Source of the DNA: Anaerococcus mediterraneensis
Lineage (GTDB): Bacteria; Bacillota; Clostridia; Tissierellales; Peptoniphilaceae
Assembly: GCF_900128415.1 (NCBI RefSeq)
Contig: NZ_LT635772.1
Span: forward strand, 992,001 to 1,056,000
Reading direction: 5' to 3'
DNA length: 64,000 nucleotides
The position numbers and the translations under genes are program-made. How positions within the stretch are numbered: the stretch's first letter is position 1; each line of letters starts with the position of its first letter. Below are positions 8,139 through 16,357 of this stretch, piece after piece. The notes below the pieces were generated by a model, which saw only the letters and a list, made by a program, of their open reading frames with translations, had not been told where the DNA came from and did no database searches.

Positions 8139-9347
8139 ATGAAAGAAAAAATAAAAATATTTTCTTTGACCTTGCTAGTTTTATTTGGCCTTATGCCAGT
8201 AAGTTTGGCTACCAGCCAAAATAAAATAGTAGGTTTAGATGAAAATGTAAAAGCATATATAATAGCCAATGAAGAAAATGGCGATGTTTATTATGAAAAA
8301 AATGCTGATGAGTCTTTGCCAATGGCCTCTTTATCAAAACTAATGACATTTTTGTTAATCAGTGAAAATATAGAAAGTGGCAAAATTAGTCTTGATACAA
8401 AGGTCAAAGCAGATAAATACGCCGAGTCGCTTACAAGTTGGGAATACTCGTCCTTGGGTGTAAAAGAGGATGAAACCTATAGTGTAGATGAGCTTTTAAA
8501 GGGTTTAATGGTAGCTAGCGGCAATGATTGTGCATATTTACTTGCAAATACTGTTGCAGTTTCTGAGCAGGCCTTTGCTAGAGAAATGAATGAAAAAGCC
8601 AAGGAACTTGGATTGGAAAGTCAAGTTTACTACAATGCCAGCGGTATAGAAACAGAGGATGGATTTCAAAACTCATCTTCTGCTAGGGACTTATTTTCAC
8701 TCAGCCAATATATTATAAAAAATCACCCAGAAATATTAGAATATTCAAAAATAAGAGAGATAAAAGATCCTAGCAAGGATATAGATAAAAAATCTACTAT
8801 TCCTCTATTTGATGAGATACCTGGAGTTGATGGCCTAAAAACGGGAACAACTAACGATGCTGGTTATTGTTTGATATCTACTTGTGATATGAGCCTTTTG
8901 GATGCTAAAGATGAATTCAGAACAATAGGTGTCGTCATGGGAGCTGACCAAAAAGATACTAGAAATAAGGTTATGAGCGATCTTATCTATTATGTTAGCA
9001 GATATTTTTCGCTTAGGACTGTACTTGATAAAAATGTTGCGGTATCATCTATAAAGGATGCCACTGTCAAACAAGGATATATAGATCTTTTTCCAAAAGA
9101 AGATTTAAAAATGATAATAAAAGAAGGCGAAAAACCAAATATAAGGTATAATATAAAAGATGATTTGAAAGCGCCTATAAAAGAGAATGAAGACTTGGGT
9201 GACATAGACATTTCTTATAATGACGAAGACCATAAAGTTGGATTGTTTTCTAAAAAGGATCTTGATAAGGCAACCTTATTTTCAAGAATAATCAGAACTT
9301 GCAAAGAGTCGGCAGACTTTTTGCTAAAGACAATCATAGCAAGATAA
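8139..9347 (+). CDS. serine-type D-Ala-D-Ala carboxypeptidase (DacF/PBP5-like)
   Basis: A penicillin-binding protein that trims the terminal D-Ala from peptidoglycan stem peptides outside the membrane. It has an N-terminal signal sequence (about residues 1-25, ending VSLATSQ). The three active-site motifs are present: S64-L-S-K67, S127-G-N129 and K234-T-G236. A beta-rich C-terminal domain follows, then a final amphipathic helix (SADFLLKTIIAR) that may anchor it to the membrane. Length 402 aa is typical. AGGAG is 5-6 bases before the ATG. A terminator overlaps the stop, separating it from the tRNA gene. Confidence 0.93.
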   Translation: MKEKIKIFSLTLLVLFGLMPVSLATSQNKIVGLDENVKAYIIANEENGDVYYEKNADESLPMASLSKLMTFLLISENIESGKISLDTKVKADKYAESLTSWEYSSLGVKEDETYSVDELLKGLMVASGNDCAYLLANTVAVSEQAFAREMNEKAKELGLESQVYYNASGIETEDGFQNSSSARDLFSLSQYIIKNHPEILEYSKIREIKDPSKDIDKKSTIPLFDEIPGVDGLKTGTTNDAGYCLISTCDMSLLDAKDEFRTIGVVMGADQKDTRNKVMSDLIYYVSRYFSLRTVLDKNVAVSSIKDATVKQGYIDLFPKEDLKMIIKEGEKPNIRYNIKDDLKAPIKENEDLGDIDISYNDEDHKVGLFSKKDLDKATLFSRIIRTCKESADFLLKTIIAR

Positions 9348-9370
9348 AAGCAAATTTTATTTGCTTTTTA
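9346..9370 (+). terminator. terminator after DD-carboxypeptidase gene
   Basis: AAAAGCAAAT-TTT-ATTTGCTTTT, a perfect 10 bp AT-rich stem with a 3-base loop; the A- and T-runs are part of the stem. It lies immediately before tRNA-Arg. Confidence 0.7.
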
Positions 9371-9371
9371 T

Positions 9372-9448
9372 GTATCGGTAGCTCAGCTGGATAGAGCACT
9401 GCCCTCCTAAGGCAGGTGTCGGAGGTTCGAATCCTCTCCGGTACACCA
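9372..9448 (+). tRNA. tRNA-Arg (anticodon CCT)
   Basis: A 77-base cloverleaf: acceptor GTATCGG/CCGGTAC with discriminator A and encoded CCA (9446-9448), D-arm with AGCTCAGCTGGATAGAGC, anticodon arm CTGCC-CTCCTAA-GGCAG (anticodon CCT, reads AGG), and T-arm with GGTTCGAATCC. The following tadA gene starts 12 bases later and may share its transcript. Confidence 0.96.
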
Positions 9449-9460
9449 AAAGGATTTTAG

Positions 9461-9937
9461 ATGGAAGATTTATTTACAAAAGAAGATAAATTTTTTATGA
9501 AAGAAGCCATAAACGAAGCAAGGCTTGCAAAATCAATTGACGAGGTCCCGATAGGGGCCATTGTTGTTTGTGAGGGAAAAATCGTAGGTAGGGGACACAA
9601 TTTCACCTACAAGGGCAAATCAGCCCTAAACCATGCGGAAATTTATGCCATAAGAGAGGCTGGCCAAAAGATTGGAGATTTTAGACTAGAAGATTGTACT
9701 ATGTATGTGACCCTAGAGCCTTGTCTTATGTGTGCTGGTGCTATCATGCACTCAAGGATAAAAAAACTTGTAATTGCAAAAGAGGATCCAAAAAGAGGAG
9801 GGTTTTCTACATCTTTTATAGATAAAGAAAGCCCCCACCTAAATGTACCTGATATATCCTACGGGCTTATGGCAGATGAGTCCTTGGATTTATTGCAAAG
9901 TTTTTTTAAAAAACTGAGAGAGAAGAAAAAAACCTGA
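9461..9937 (+). CDS. tadA: tRNA-specific adenosine deaminase
   Basis: TadA converts A34 to inosine in tRNA-Arg(ACG). It is a 158 aa cytidine-deaminase-fold enzyme with H58-A-E60 (zinc ligand and proton shuttle) and PC88LMC91 (zinc ligands). The N-terminus FMKEAINEARLA and the C-terminal LLQSFFKKLREKKK match the bacterial family. AAGGA lies before the ATG. Its position straight after a tRNA-Arg gene fits the arginine-decoding theme but may be chance. It ends inside a bidirectional terminator. Confidence 0.95.
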   Translation: MEDLFTKEDKFFMKEAINEARLAKSIDEVPIGAIVVCEGKIVGRGHNFTYKGKSALNHAEIYAIREAGQKIGDFRLEDCTMYVTLEPCLMCAGAIMHSRIKKLVIAKEDPKRGGFSTSFIDKESPHLNVPDISYGLMADESLDLLQSFFKKLREKKKT

Positions 9938-9968
9938 GACTTTAGTGTAAACTAAAGCTCAGGTTTTT
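9931..9968. terminator. bidirectional terminator, tadA / VOC gene
   Basis: AACCTGAG-(A)-CTTTAGT, loop GTAA, ACTAAAG-CTCAGGTT: a 15 bp stem with one bulged A, flanked by A-run and T-run. It overlaps the tadA stop and the end of the minus-strand gene. Confidence 0.88.
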
Positions 9969-10371
9969 ATTTTTCTGAATTTGCTATAAATTGCCAAGTA
10001 ATACCATACTTATCGACCAGGGTTGTAAAGAGTTTTTTGTTTATCCTTTGTGGTTGCCTTTTTACTGTCGATTCTTTTCTAAAATTCATATATGTATTAT
10101 AAAGATTGTCAGGATTAGTTTCTATGACTATCCTTACATTGTTGCCTTCTTCTATGGAATCATCATTGGTTGTGTCATAAAAATATATCCTATTTCCAAA
10201 AATCTCAAGGTATGAATTATAGATCCTGTCCTTCATCTTGTCCGGTAGAGAAAATTTGTCAAAATCGCTATATTTAATTAGATTTTCTGGGAAATCAAGA
10301 TCAAATACCTCACAATAATAATTGATAGCCTCTACACATTTTCCATCTTTAAAAGTTATTCCTACTGCCAT
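9967..10371 (-). CDS. VOC-family (PhnB/glyoxalase-like) protein
   Basis: The true start is MAVGITFKDGK at 10371, 70 codons inside the longest frame, with AGGAAGG 6-7 bases upstream; the longer N-terminus would be intergenic sequence. The 134 aa product has the beta-alpha-beta pattern of PhnB-type vicinal-oxygen-chelate proteins: GKCVEAINYYCEVF, then IYFYDTTND, INKKLFTTLVDKYGITWQF at the C-terminus. Such proteins often occur as homodimers of unknown substrate. No clear metal-ligand set is visible, so activity is uncertain. Confidence 0.75.
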   Translation of the reverse strand: MAVGITFKDGKCVEAINYYCEVFDLDFPENLIKYSDFDKFSLPDKMKDRIYNSYLEIFGNRIYFYDTTNDDSIEEGNNVRIVIETNPDNLYNTYMNFRKESTVKRQPQRINKKLFTTLVDKYGITWQFIANSEK

Positions 10372-10546
10372 ATTATTCCTTCCTATGTATATTAATTTAT
10401 CAGATATAAGAAAAAAATCAAGGAGAAAATCAATAGCTATTGTTAAATACATAAAAATTTTTATAGACTTATCTTTATAAAAATATGCAAATATAGAGTA
10501 TAATGATAACAAGCTATTGAATGTAAAATTAAAGAAGGAGTAAATA

Positions 10547-11494
10547 ATGAAGATCAGATTAATTGACCCTTTAGAAGTCAAAGAAAGTTTTATTGATGAA
10601 CAAAAAGATAAATTAGAAAAACTTGGTCATGAATTTACAGCATACAAGGAAAGTGCAAAGGATGATCAAGAAAAGATTGAAAGACTTAAAGATGCTGATA
10701 TAGCAATCATCACAAACAAACCACTTAGCAAAAATGTTTTGGAAAATACAGATCTTGAACTTGTGGATGTAGCCTTTACTGGTGTAGATCATATAGATCT
10801 AGATACATGCAAGGAAAAAAATATAAAAGTATTAAACGCTAGTGGCTATTCTGATGACTCTGTGGCAGAGCTTGTTATAGGTCTAACTATTGGTGTTTTA
10901 AGAAAGTTTGGTCAAAATAGAGAAAATATTTTTGAAAATAAAAACAATCCACTGATCGGTAGCCTTATAAAGGGTAAAACTTTTGGTGTTATTGGTACAG
11001 GCAATATTGGCAAAAAGCTTATAGAACTTTTGTCTGTTTTTGGATGCAAGATAATTGCCTACTCCAGAACAGAAAAAGAAGATATCAAAAAACTTGGTGT
11101 GGAATATGTAAGCCTAGAAGAACTTTTAAAATCATCAGACATAGTTTCACTCCACATACCAAATAACAAAGATACCAAAAAATTCATGGGTCAAAAAGAA
11201 TTAGACCTAATGAAAGAGGGAGCTGTACTTATAAACTGTGCTAGGGGTGCAGTTGTGGATAATGATTACCTAGCCAAACTCCTAAATGAAGATAAACTCT
11301 ATGCTGGTATAGATGTATTTGATATGGAGCCACCATTACCAGAAGACTATGCCCTTAGAAATGCCAAAAATGTAATTCTTACAAACCACGTTGCTTTTTA
11401 TACACAAGAAGCTATGCAGATCAGGGCAGAGATAGTTTTTGATAACCTATACAAATATTTGGAAGGAACTATTCAAAACGAGATCAAATTATGA
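10547..11494 (+). CDS. D-isomer-specific 2-hydroxyacid dehydrogenase
   Basis: An NAD-dependent dehydrogenase of the D-lactate/phosphoglycerate dehydrogenase superfamily (315 aa). It has the Rossmann motif GVIGTGNIGKKL (about 145-156), NCARGAVVD (catalytic Arg), FDMEPPLPEDY (Glu) and NHVAFYT (His). The substrate could be a 2-ketoacid, glyoxylate or similar; sequence does not decide. A TATAAT at 10499-10504 is a likely -10, and AAGGAG precedes the ATG. The stop overlaps the udk start by 4 bp (ATGA), so it begins an operon with udk, glgB and apbE. Confidence 0.88.
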   Translation: MKIRLIDPLEVKESFIDEQKDKLEKLGHEFTAYKESAKDDQEKIERLKDADIAIITNKPLSKNVLENTDLELVDVAFTGVDHIDLDTCKEKNIKVLNASGYSDDSVAELVIGLTIGVLRKFGQNRENIFENKNNPLIGSLIKGKTFGVIGTGNIGKKLIELLSVFGCKIIAYSRTEKEDIKKLGVEYVSLEELLKSSDIVSLHIPNNKDTKKFMGQKELDLMKEGAVLINCARGAVVDNDYLAKLLNEDKLYAGIDVFDMEPPLPEDYALRNAKNVILTNHVAFYTQEAMQIRAEIVFDNLYKYLEGTIQNEIKL

Positions 11495-12108
11495 TCAGAC
11501 CTAAAATTGTGGCAATTGCAGGGGGATCAGCAAGTGGCAAGTCTACTGTTGTCAAAATTCTTGCTGACCTCTTTGTAGATGACCTACTTGTCATTGGCCA
11601 TGATAATTATTACAAGGCTCATGATGATATAGACTTTGCGGATGGAGAAAACCTAAACTATGATCATCCGGATGCCTTTGACAATGAGCTTTTTTATGAA
11701 GATCTAAAAAAGCTTTTGTCAGGGGCCGATATTTTGATGCCAGTTTATGATTATAAAAATCACACAAGAAGTAGTGAAAAAATCCAAATCAGTCCTAAAA
11801 AAATAATCCTTATCGAGGGGATCCTAGTTTTTTACGATAAAAAGATAAGAGACTTGGCTGATACCCTTGTTTATGTAGAGGCTGATAGTGATATAAGACT
11901 ACAAAGAAGAATACTTAGAGATATAAAAGAAAGAGGCAGGTCAGTAGAATCCTGCCTTAACCAATATATAAATCAGGTAAAGCCAATGCATGAAAAATAT
12001 GTAGAACCTAGCAAAAAATACGCAGATATAATTTTGCCAAGGGGAGGCAAGAACCAAAAAGGTATTGAAATATTAGCAAAACATATAGAAAATTTGATAG
12101 GAAACTAA
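11491..12108 (+). CDS. udk: uridine kinase
   Basis: Phosphorylates uridine or cytidine in pyrimidine salvage. It has the P-loop GGSASGKS at residues 11-18, HDNYYKAHDDIDF, NYDHPDAFD (nucleoside-binding region) and PVYDYKNHTR, all typical of Udk/PRK-family kinases. Length 205 aa is normal. It starts in an ATGA overlap with the dehydrogenase stop and ends directly against the glgB ATG, so it is translationally coupled on both sides. Confidence 0.92.
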   Translation: MIRPKIVAIAGGSASGKSTVVKILADLFVDDLLVIGHDNYYKAHDDIDFADGENLNYDHPDAFDNELFYEDLKKLLSGADILMPVYDYKNHTRSSEKIQISPKKIILIEGILVFYDKKIRDLADTLVYVEADSDIRLQRRILRDIKERGRSVESCLNQYINQVKPMHEKYVEPSKKYADIILPRGGKNQKGIEILAKHIENLIGN

Positions 12109-13911
12109 ATGAAGATAAATATTTTACCAACAGATTATGATAAAATAAAAGATTATATAGATGGTAATTCAACTATAGGCCACAAGATATGGGGGGCTAT
12201 AGCTCATGAAGATGGCTACATATTTAGACTTTATGCTCCAAATGCTGATGAGGTTTATATAAAAGGAGACTTTACAGGATGGGAGCATATAAAGCTTAGC
12301 CATAATAGCGAGTTGGGTTATTTTTTTGGATTTTTTAATGCAAAAATTGGTGACTATTATAAATATATAGTTGTAAAAGATGGTAATTGGATGGAAAAAA
12401 CTGACCCTTTTGCCCATGCTATGGATGGGGAGGGCGACTTTGCGTCAAAAATCATAGAAGATGACTATGCCTTTAATGATGACGATTATATAAAAACAAG
12501 GGATAAGAATTTTAACAAACCACTTAATATCTATGAACTTCATGTATCGTCCTTTATGAGGTTTTCAAACCAGGTTAATTTTCTTGATATAGTAGATAGG
12601 CTTATTTCTCACATCAAAGAGATGAACTATACCCATGTAGAGATTATGCCTGTTACAGAATATCCTTTTTATCCATCTTGGGGCTACCAATCAACAGGAT
12701 TTTTTGCCATAAGCCACAGGTACGGAAGTCCGGCTGATTTTAAAAAATTTGTTGACCTCTTGCATCAAAATGGTATTGGGGTTATACTTGATGTTGTGGC
12801 AGTCCACTTTGCATCAGACTTTTATGGACTTGATCATTTTGATGGGACTCCTATGTATGAATCAGGCTTTATGGATCTAAAATATTCTGAATGGGGATCA
12901 AACAATTTTGATTACTCAAAAGGCCATGTCAGAAGTTTTATGAAATCATCCATGTCCTATCTCATAGAAGAATTTCATCTAGATGGGATCAGAATAGATG
13001 CAGTTTCTTATATGGTCTATTATAATGGAAATTCTGATAGGGGAGTCCATAATGATAATATATTTTTTATAAAGAACTTAAATGAAACCCTAGAAAAAGT
13101 CCACCCAGATGTCATGAGAATAGCTGAGGACTCTTCTGATTATCCTAAGGTAACCCACCCAGTTAGTGAGGGCGGCCTAGGTTTTGATTATAAGTGGGAT
13201 ATGGGATGGATGAATGACACCCTCAGATATTTTAAACAAGATTCTTATAACAGGCACGCTTATCAGGCAAATATCACATTTTCCATGTATTATTATTATA
13301 ATGAGAGATTTTTGTTACCTCTAAGCCATGATGAGGTTGTCCACCTAAAAAAATCTATGGTTGACAAGATGAGTGGGGGATATGAAGATAAATTCAAACA
13401 ATTAAAACTCCTTATGACTTATCAGATGGCCCATCCTGGAAAAATCTTAAATTTTATGGGCAATGAAATTGCAAGCTTTGAAGAGTGGGACGAAAATGTC
13501 GGCATTAGGTGGGAATATCTAGATTATCCAATCCACAGGGATTATAATAATTTTATAAAAGAATTAAACGCCCTATACTTATCTGATCCAGCCTTTTATA
13601 AATATGATTATGAAGAAAGAGGATTTTTCTGGAGGGTTGTAGATGATAGCCAAAATTCTGTCTTTGCTTTTGAAAGAATTGCTGATGATTCTAGGTATTT
13701 GATTGTTCTAAATATGGCCAATGTATATCATGGTGCATACCCAATACATTATGAAGAAGACCTGGTCTTTGAGGAAGTCCTAAACAGCCTGTCTGATAAA
13801 TTTGGAGACTATAGAAAAGATAAGAGAGAAATAGAAATTAAGAAAGGAAATGATCTTAGATTGGAGCTATGGCAATATGAAGCTGCAATATTTAAGATAA
13901 ATAGATTATGA
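12109..13911 (+). CDS. glgB: 1,4-alpha-glucan branching enzyme
   Basis: Forms alpha-1,6 branches in glycogen. It has an N-terminal CBM48-like module (FRLYAPNADEVYIKGDFTGW, about 42-61), then a GH13 barrel: DVVAVHFASDF, nucleophile in DGIRIDAVSYM, acid Glu in MRIAEDSS, and LSHDEVVH (third acidic residue). The length of 600 aa is at the short end for GlgB. No glgC, glgA, glgP or debranching gene is nearby, so its partners must lie elsewhere if glycogen is made. It begins directly at the udk stop and overlaps the next gene by 4 bp. Confidence 0.92.
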   Translation: MKINILPTDYDKIKDYIDGNSTIGHKIWGAIAHEDGYIFRLYAPNADEVYIKGDFTGWEHIKLSHNSELGYFFGFFNAKIGDYYKYIVVKDGNWMEKTDPFAHAMDGEGDFASKIIEDDYAFNDDDYIKTRDKNFNKPLNIYELHVSSFMRFSNQVNFLDIVDRLISHIKEMNYTHVEIMPVTEYPFYPSWGYQSTGFFAISHRYGSPADFKKFVDLLHQNGIGVILDVVAVHFASDFYGLDHFDGTPMYESGFMDLKYSEWGSNNFDYSKGHVRSFMKSSMSYLIEEFHLDGIRIDAVSYMVYYNGNSDRGVHNDNIFFIKNLNETLEKVHPDVMRIAEDSSDYPKVTHPVSEGGLGFDYKWDMGWMNDTLRYFKQDSYNRHAYQANITFSMYYYYNERFLLPLSHDEVVHLKKSMVDKMSGGYEDKFKQLKLLMTYQMAHPGKILNFMGNEIASFEEWDENVGIRWEYLDYPIHRDYNNFIKELNALYLSDPAFYKYDYEERGFFWRVVDDSQNSVFAFERIADDSRYLIVLNMANVYHGAYPIHYEEDLVFEEVLNSLSDKFGDYRKDKREIEIKKGNDLRLELWQYEAAIFKINRL

Positions 13912-14375
13912 AAGTAAAAGAACCCATAAATCTATCTTGGCTTGTGGAAAAATGGACCTTGATAGATGAAGATACTTATTTGAAAAATATGTGGCTAAAT
14001 ACAGAGTCACTTGATTTTATAAGAATAAACCAAGAGATCCAGACCAAAGAAGATATTGAGAAAAACTACATCGATATAGACGCAGATGTAGAAAATTTTG
14101 TTTTGATGCCTGGCACTGACGAAATAGATGAGCAATATCTAAGGGATGCCTTTATAGCAAGTTTGCCAAAAAGAGAAAGAGATGCCTTTGTTGATAATGC
14201 AGAATTTATCTCTCCATCAGAAGAATTTATGGATACAATCTATGAATTAGGGCTAGAAGGTATTTGGAATGAATTTAGAAATAGAGTAGCAGCTGATATC
14301 TTGTTAAATTGGGCCGATGAAGAAGGCATTCCAATAAATAAAGATATGAAAACAATAAATATTAGAAAAATATAG
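13908..14375 (+). CDS. hypothetical acidic protein, coupled to glgB
   Basis: 155 aa, not recognised. It is acidic, soluble and rich in Asp, Glu and Ile, with no signal peptide or membrane segment. Notable stretches are WTLIDEDTYLKNMWLNTESL, a central FVLMPGTDEIDEQYLRDAFIASLPKRERDAF (in two halves) and GIWNEFRNRVAADILLNWADEEGIP. It starts in an ATGA overlap with glgB and ends 5 bp before apbE, so it is expressed with them. The smooth frame and coupling support a real gene. Confidence 0.75.
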   Translation: MKVKEPINLSWLVEKWTLIDEDTYLKNMWLNTESLDFIRINQEIQTKEDIEKNYIDIDADVENFVLMPGTDEIDEQYLRDAFIASLPKRERDAFVDNAEFISPSEEFMDTIYELGLEGIWNEFRNRVAADILLNWADEEGIPINKDMKTINIRKI

Positions 14376-14380
14376 GGAAT

Positions 14381-15556
14381 ATGAGAAAAATATTACTAGC
14401 TTTGGCACTAGCAGGGATCTTTGCTGGTTGTGCCGACAAAGATATAAATAGTGAAGATAAACCAAGCATTAAGGCTATAGAAACAGACCAGTCAGAAACA
14501 AAAGAAGAAACTGATGATGGCAATGAAGAAAATATGGCAGAAGATGAAGATGGGGATTATGAAGTCTATGGAGATTATCAAAAACATCAAGAGACCATAT
14601 ATGAGTATTTTGACACAGTTACAACCTTTATAGCCTATACAAAAACTGAAGAAGAATTTGATAAGTATAAAAATATTTTGACAGAAGAACTTGCAAAATA
14701 TCACAAACTTTACAACTCTTACGACCATTTTGATGGAGTAAATAACTTCCTAACTATAAATCAAAACGCTGGTAAAGAGCCAGTTGAGGTTGATCCAAAA
14801 ATAATTGAACTTATAAAATATTCTAAAGAGATGTATGAGCTTACAGAGGGAAATATAGATATAGCTATGGGTTCACTTTTGGGCTTATGGCATGAGTACA
14901 GAGAAATGTCTATCAATAATCCTGACAAAGCAGCCATACCAAGCGAAGATGAATTAGTAAAGGCTAGCAAGCACAAGGATATAGATGCTATAGAAATTGA
15001 TGAAGAAAAATCAACTGTCTATATAAATGATAAGGATGTGCAAATAGATATCGGTGCTATAGGCAAGGGCTATGCTACCAAAATTATTGGTGAAAAACTA
15101 AAAGAAGCAGGCCTAGAAGCTGGTATCCTATCTGTAGGCGGAGATGATGTCCTAATAGGTAAAAACCCAAGTTCATCGACTGGTTTATGGAAAATAGCAA
15201 TTCAAAACCCAGACCTAGATGACAAGGAAAATCCATATATAGCCGTAGCCAAACTCGGAGAAGAATCAGTTGTAACAAGTGGTGATTACCAGAGATTTTT
15301 TGTTGTAGATGGCAAAAGATACCACCATATAATAGACCCAGCAACCATGTATCCATCTACAAGATGGACTTCTGTTTCAGTAGTCTTAGATGACATAGCC
15401 TTAGCAGATACTATATCTACTTATTTATTTATAGTTGACTTAGAAAAGGGAAAGGAAGTAGCAGAAAAATATGGGGCCAAGGTTTTATGGATAGGCACAG
15501 ATGGTAAAGAGTACAGGACAGACTCATGGTCAGAGATAGAAGAAGCTATTGAATAA
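14381..15556 (+). CDS. apbE: FAD:protein FMN transferase lipoprotein
   Basis: ApbE attaches FMN to Thr or Ser of extracellular or membrane flavoproteins such as Rnf and Nqr subunits. A lipoprotein signal ends LAGIFAGC17, then an acidic linker (about residues 20-70). The catalytic domain begins EYFDTVTTFIAYT and includes VQIDIGAIGKGYAT, LSVGGDDVLIGKNP and TSGDYQRFF...HHIIDPATMYP, all ApbE signatures including the metal-binding region. Length 391 aa is typical for a surface lipoprotein ApbE. No flavinylated partner is recognised in the window. Confidence 0.92.
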   Translation: MRKILLALALAGIFAGCADKDINSEDKPSIKAIETDQSETKEETDDGNEENMAEDEDGDYEVYGDYQKHQETIYEYFDTVTTFIAYTKTEEEFDKYKNILTEELAKYHKLYNSYDHFDGVNNFLTINQNAGKEPVEVDPKIIELIKYSKEMYELTEGNIDIAMGSLLGLWHEYREMSINNPDKAAIPSEDELVKASKHKDIDAIEIDEEKSTVYINDKDVQIDIGAIGKGYATKIIGEKLKEAGLEAGILSVGGDDVLIGKNPSSSTGLWKIAIQNPDLDDKENPYIAVAKLGEESVVTSGDYQRFFVVDGKRYHHIIDPATMYPSTRWTSVSVVLDDIALADTISTYLFIVDLEKGKEVAEKYGAKVLWIGTDGKEYRTDSWSEIEEAIE

Positions 15557-15583
15557 GAACTTTAAAAACTAGATTTTAGAAAA

Positions 15584-15615
15584 TAATGCAGTTTAATTAT
15601 GAAAACTGTATTTTG
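15584..15615 (+). terminator. weak terminator-like hairpin
   Basis: ATGCAGTTT and AAACTGTAT can form a 9 bp stem (one G-T) with a short loop, followed by TTTG. It lies in the 67 bp gap between apbE and the sugar transferase gene. The U-run is short, so partial readthrough is likely. Confidence 0.35.
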
Positions 15616-15623
15616 AGGAATGA

Positions 15624-16277
15624 ATGAAAAAAGTAAACGAAGAGTATCTTTATGAACAACTGAATAAGAAAAAAATAAGCTTATTTTTCAAAAGGATTTT
15701 TGATATACTTGTATCCTTGCTTGTCATAATATTGATTTTAATACCAATGATTTTCATATCAATTGCTATAAAATTAGACTCAAAAGGGCCAGTATTTTAT
15801 AAGCAAGAAAGACTAGGCAAGGGCAAGAAAGCATTTTATATTATAAAATTTAGGACTATGAGGGTCGGGGCAGACAAAAACTTAGATAACCTGACTGTCA
15901 AAAATGATCCTAGGATAACAAAGGTTGGAGGATTTCTTAGAAAATGGAAGATAGATGAGCTTCCACAATTTTTCAATGTTCTAATTGGCCATATGTCCCT
16001 AGTTGGTCCAAGACCAGAAACTCCAAAGATGGTGGACTTGTACCATTCTTATTATGATGTCATATTTGCGGTAAGACCTGGAATAACTGATTACGCATCT
16101 ATAGAGTTTAGGAATGAAAGCCAGTATTATAACTCTATAGAAGATAGCGAAAAAGTTTATCTTGAAAAAATCTTGCCAAAAAAAATTGATTTGAAATTAC
16201 AATATATAGAGGATTTATCAATCAGAACTGACATAAAAATCCTCTTTAAAACAGCAAAAACTGTTATAGTTGATTAA
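15624..16277 (+). CDS. monotopic phosphoglycosyl transferase (bacterial sugar transferase)
   Basis: Transfers a sugar-1-phosphate to undecaprenyl phosphate to start a cell-surface glycan. It is 217 aa, with an N-terminal re-entrant membrane helix (FDILVSLLVIILILIPMIF), DSKGPVFYKQERLGKGKK, FRTMRVGAD, and the catalytic Asp-Glu pair in KIDELPQFFNVL, then LVGPRPETP and the VRPGITDYAS region. These are PglC/WbaP core features. It stands alone, without glycosyltransferases or a flippase nearby; the sugar is unknown. AGGAA is about 6 bases before the ATG. Confidence 0.9.
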   Translation: MKKVNEEYLYEQLNKKKISLFFKRIFDILVSLLVIILILIPMIFISIAIKLDSKGPVFYKQERLGKGKKAFYIIKFRTMRVGADKNLDNLTVKNDPRITKVGGFLRKWKIDELPQFFNVLIGHMSLVGPRPETPKMVDLYHSYYDVIFAVRPGITDYASIEFRNESQYYNSIEDSEKVYLEKILPKKIDLKLQYIEDLSIRTDIKILFKTAKTVIVD

Positions 16278-16280
16278 TTT

Positions 16281-16312
16281 TAGGTGTAAGAATTTCTTAT
16301 GCCTATTTTTTT
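16281..16312 (+). terminator. terminator after sugar transferase gene
   Basis: TAGGTGTAAG-AATTT-CTTATGCCTA, a 10 bp stem including two G-T pairs, followed by seven T. Confidence 0.75.
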
Positions 16313-16357
16313 ATGAAAATTTGTTGGTATAATTAAATAGTATGTAAGGAGGATGTT

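Noticed and set aside
10372..10581. A 70-codon N-terminal extension of the VOC-family gene with a hydrophobic stretch
   Set aside because: The internal ATG at 10371 has a good ribosome site and matches the family start. The extension overlaps the promoter and start of the divergent dehydrogenase gene.
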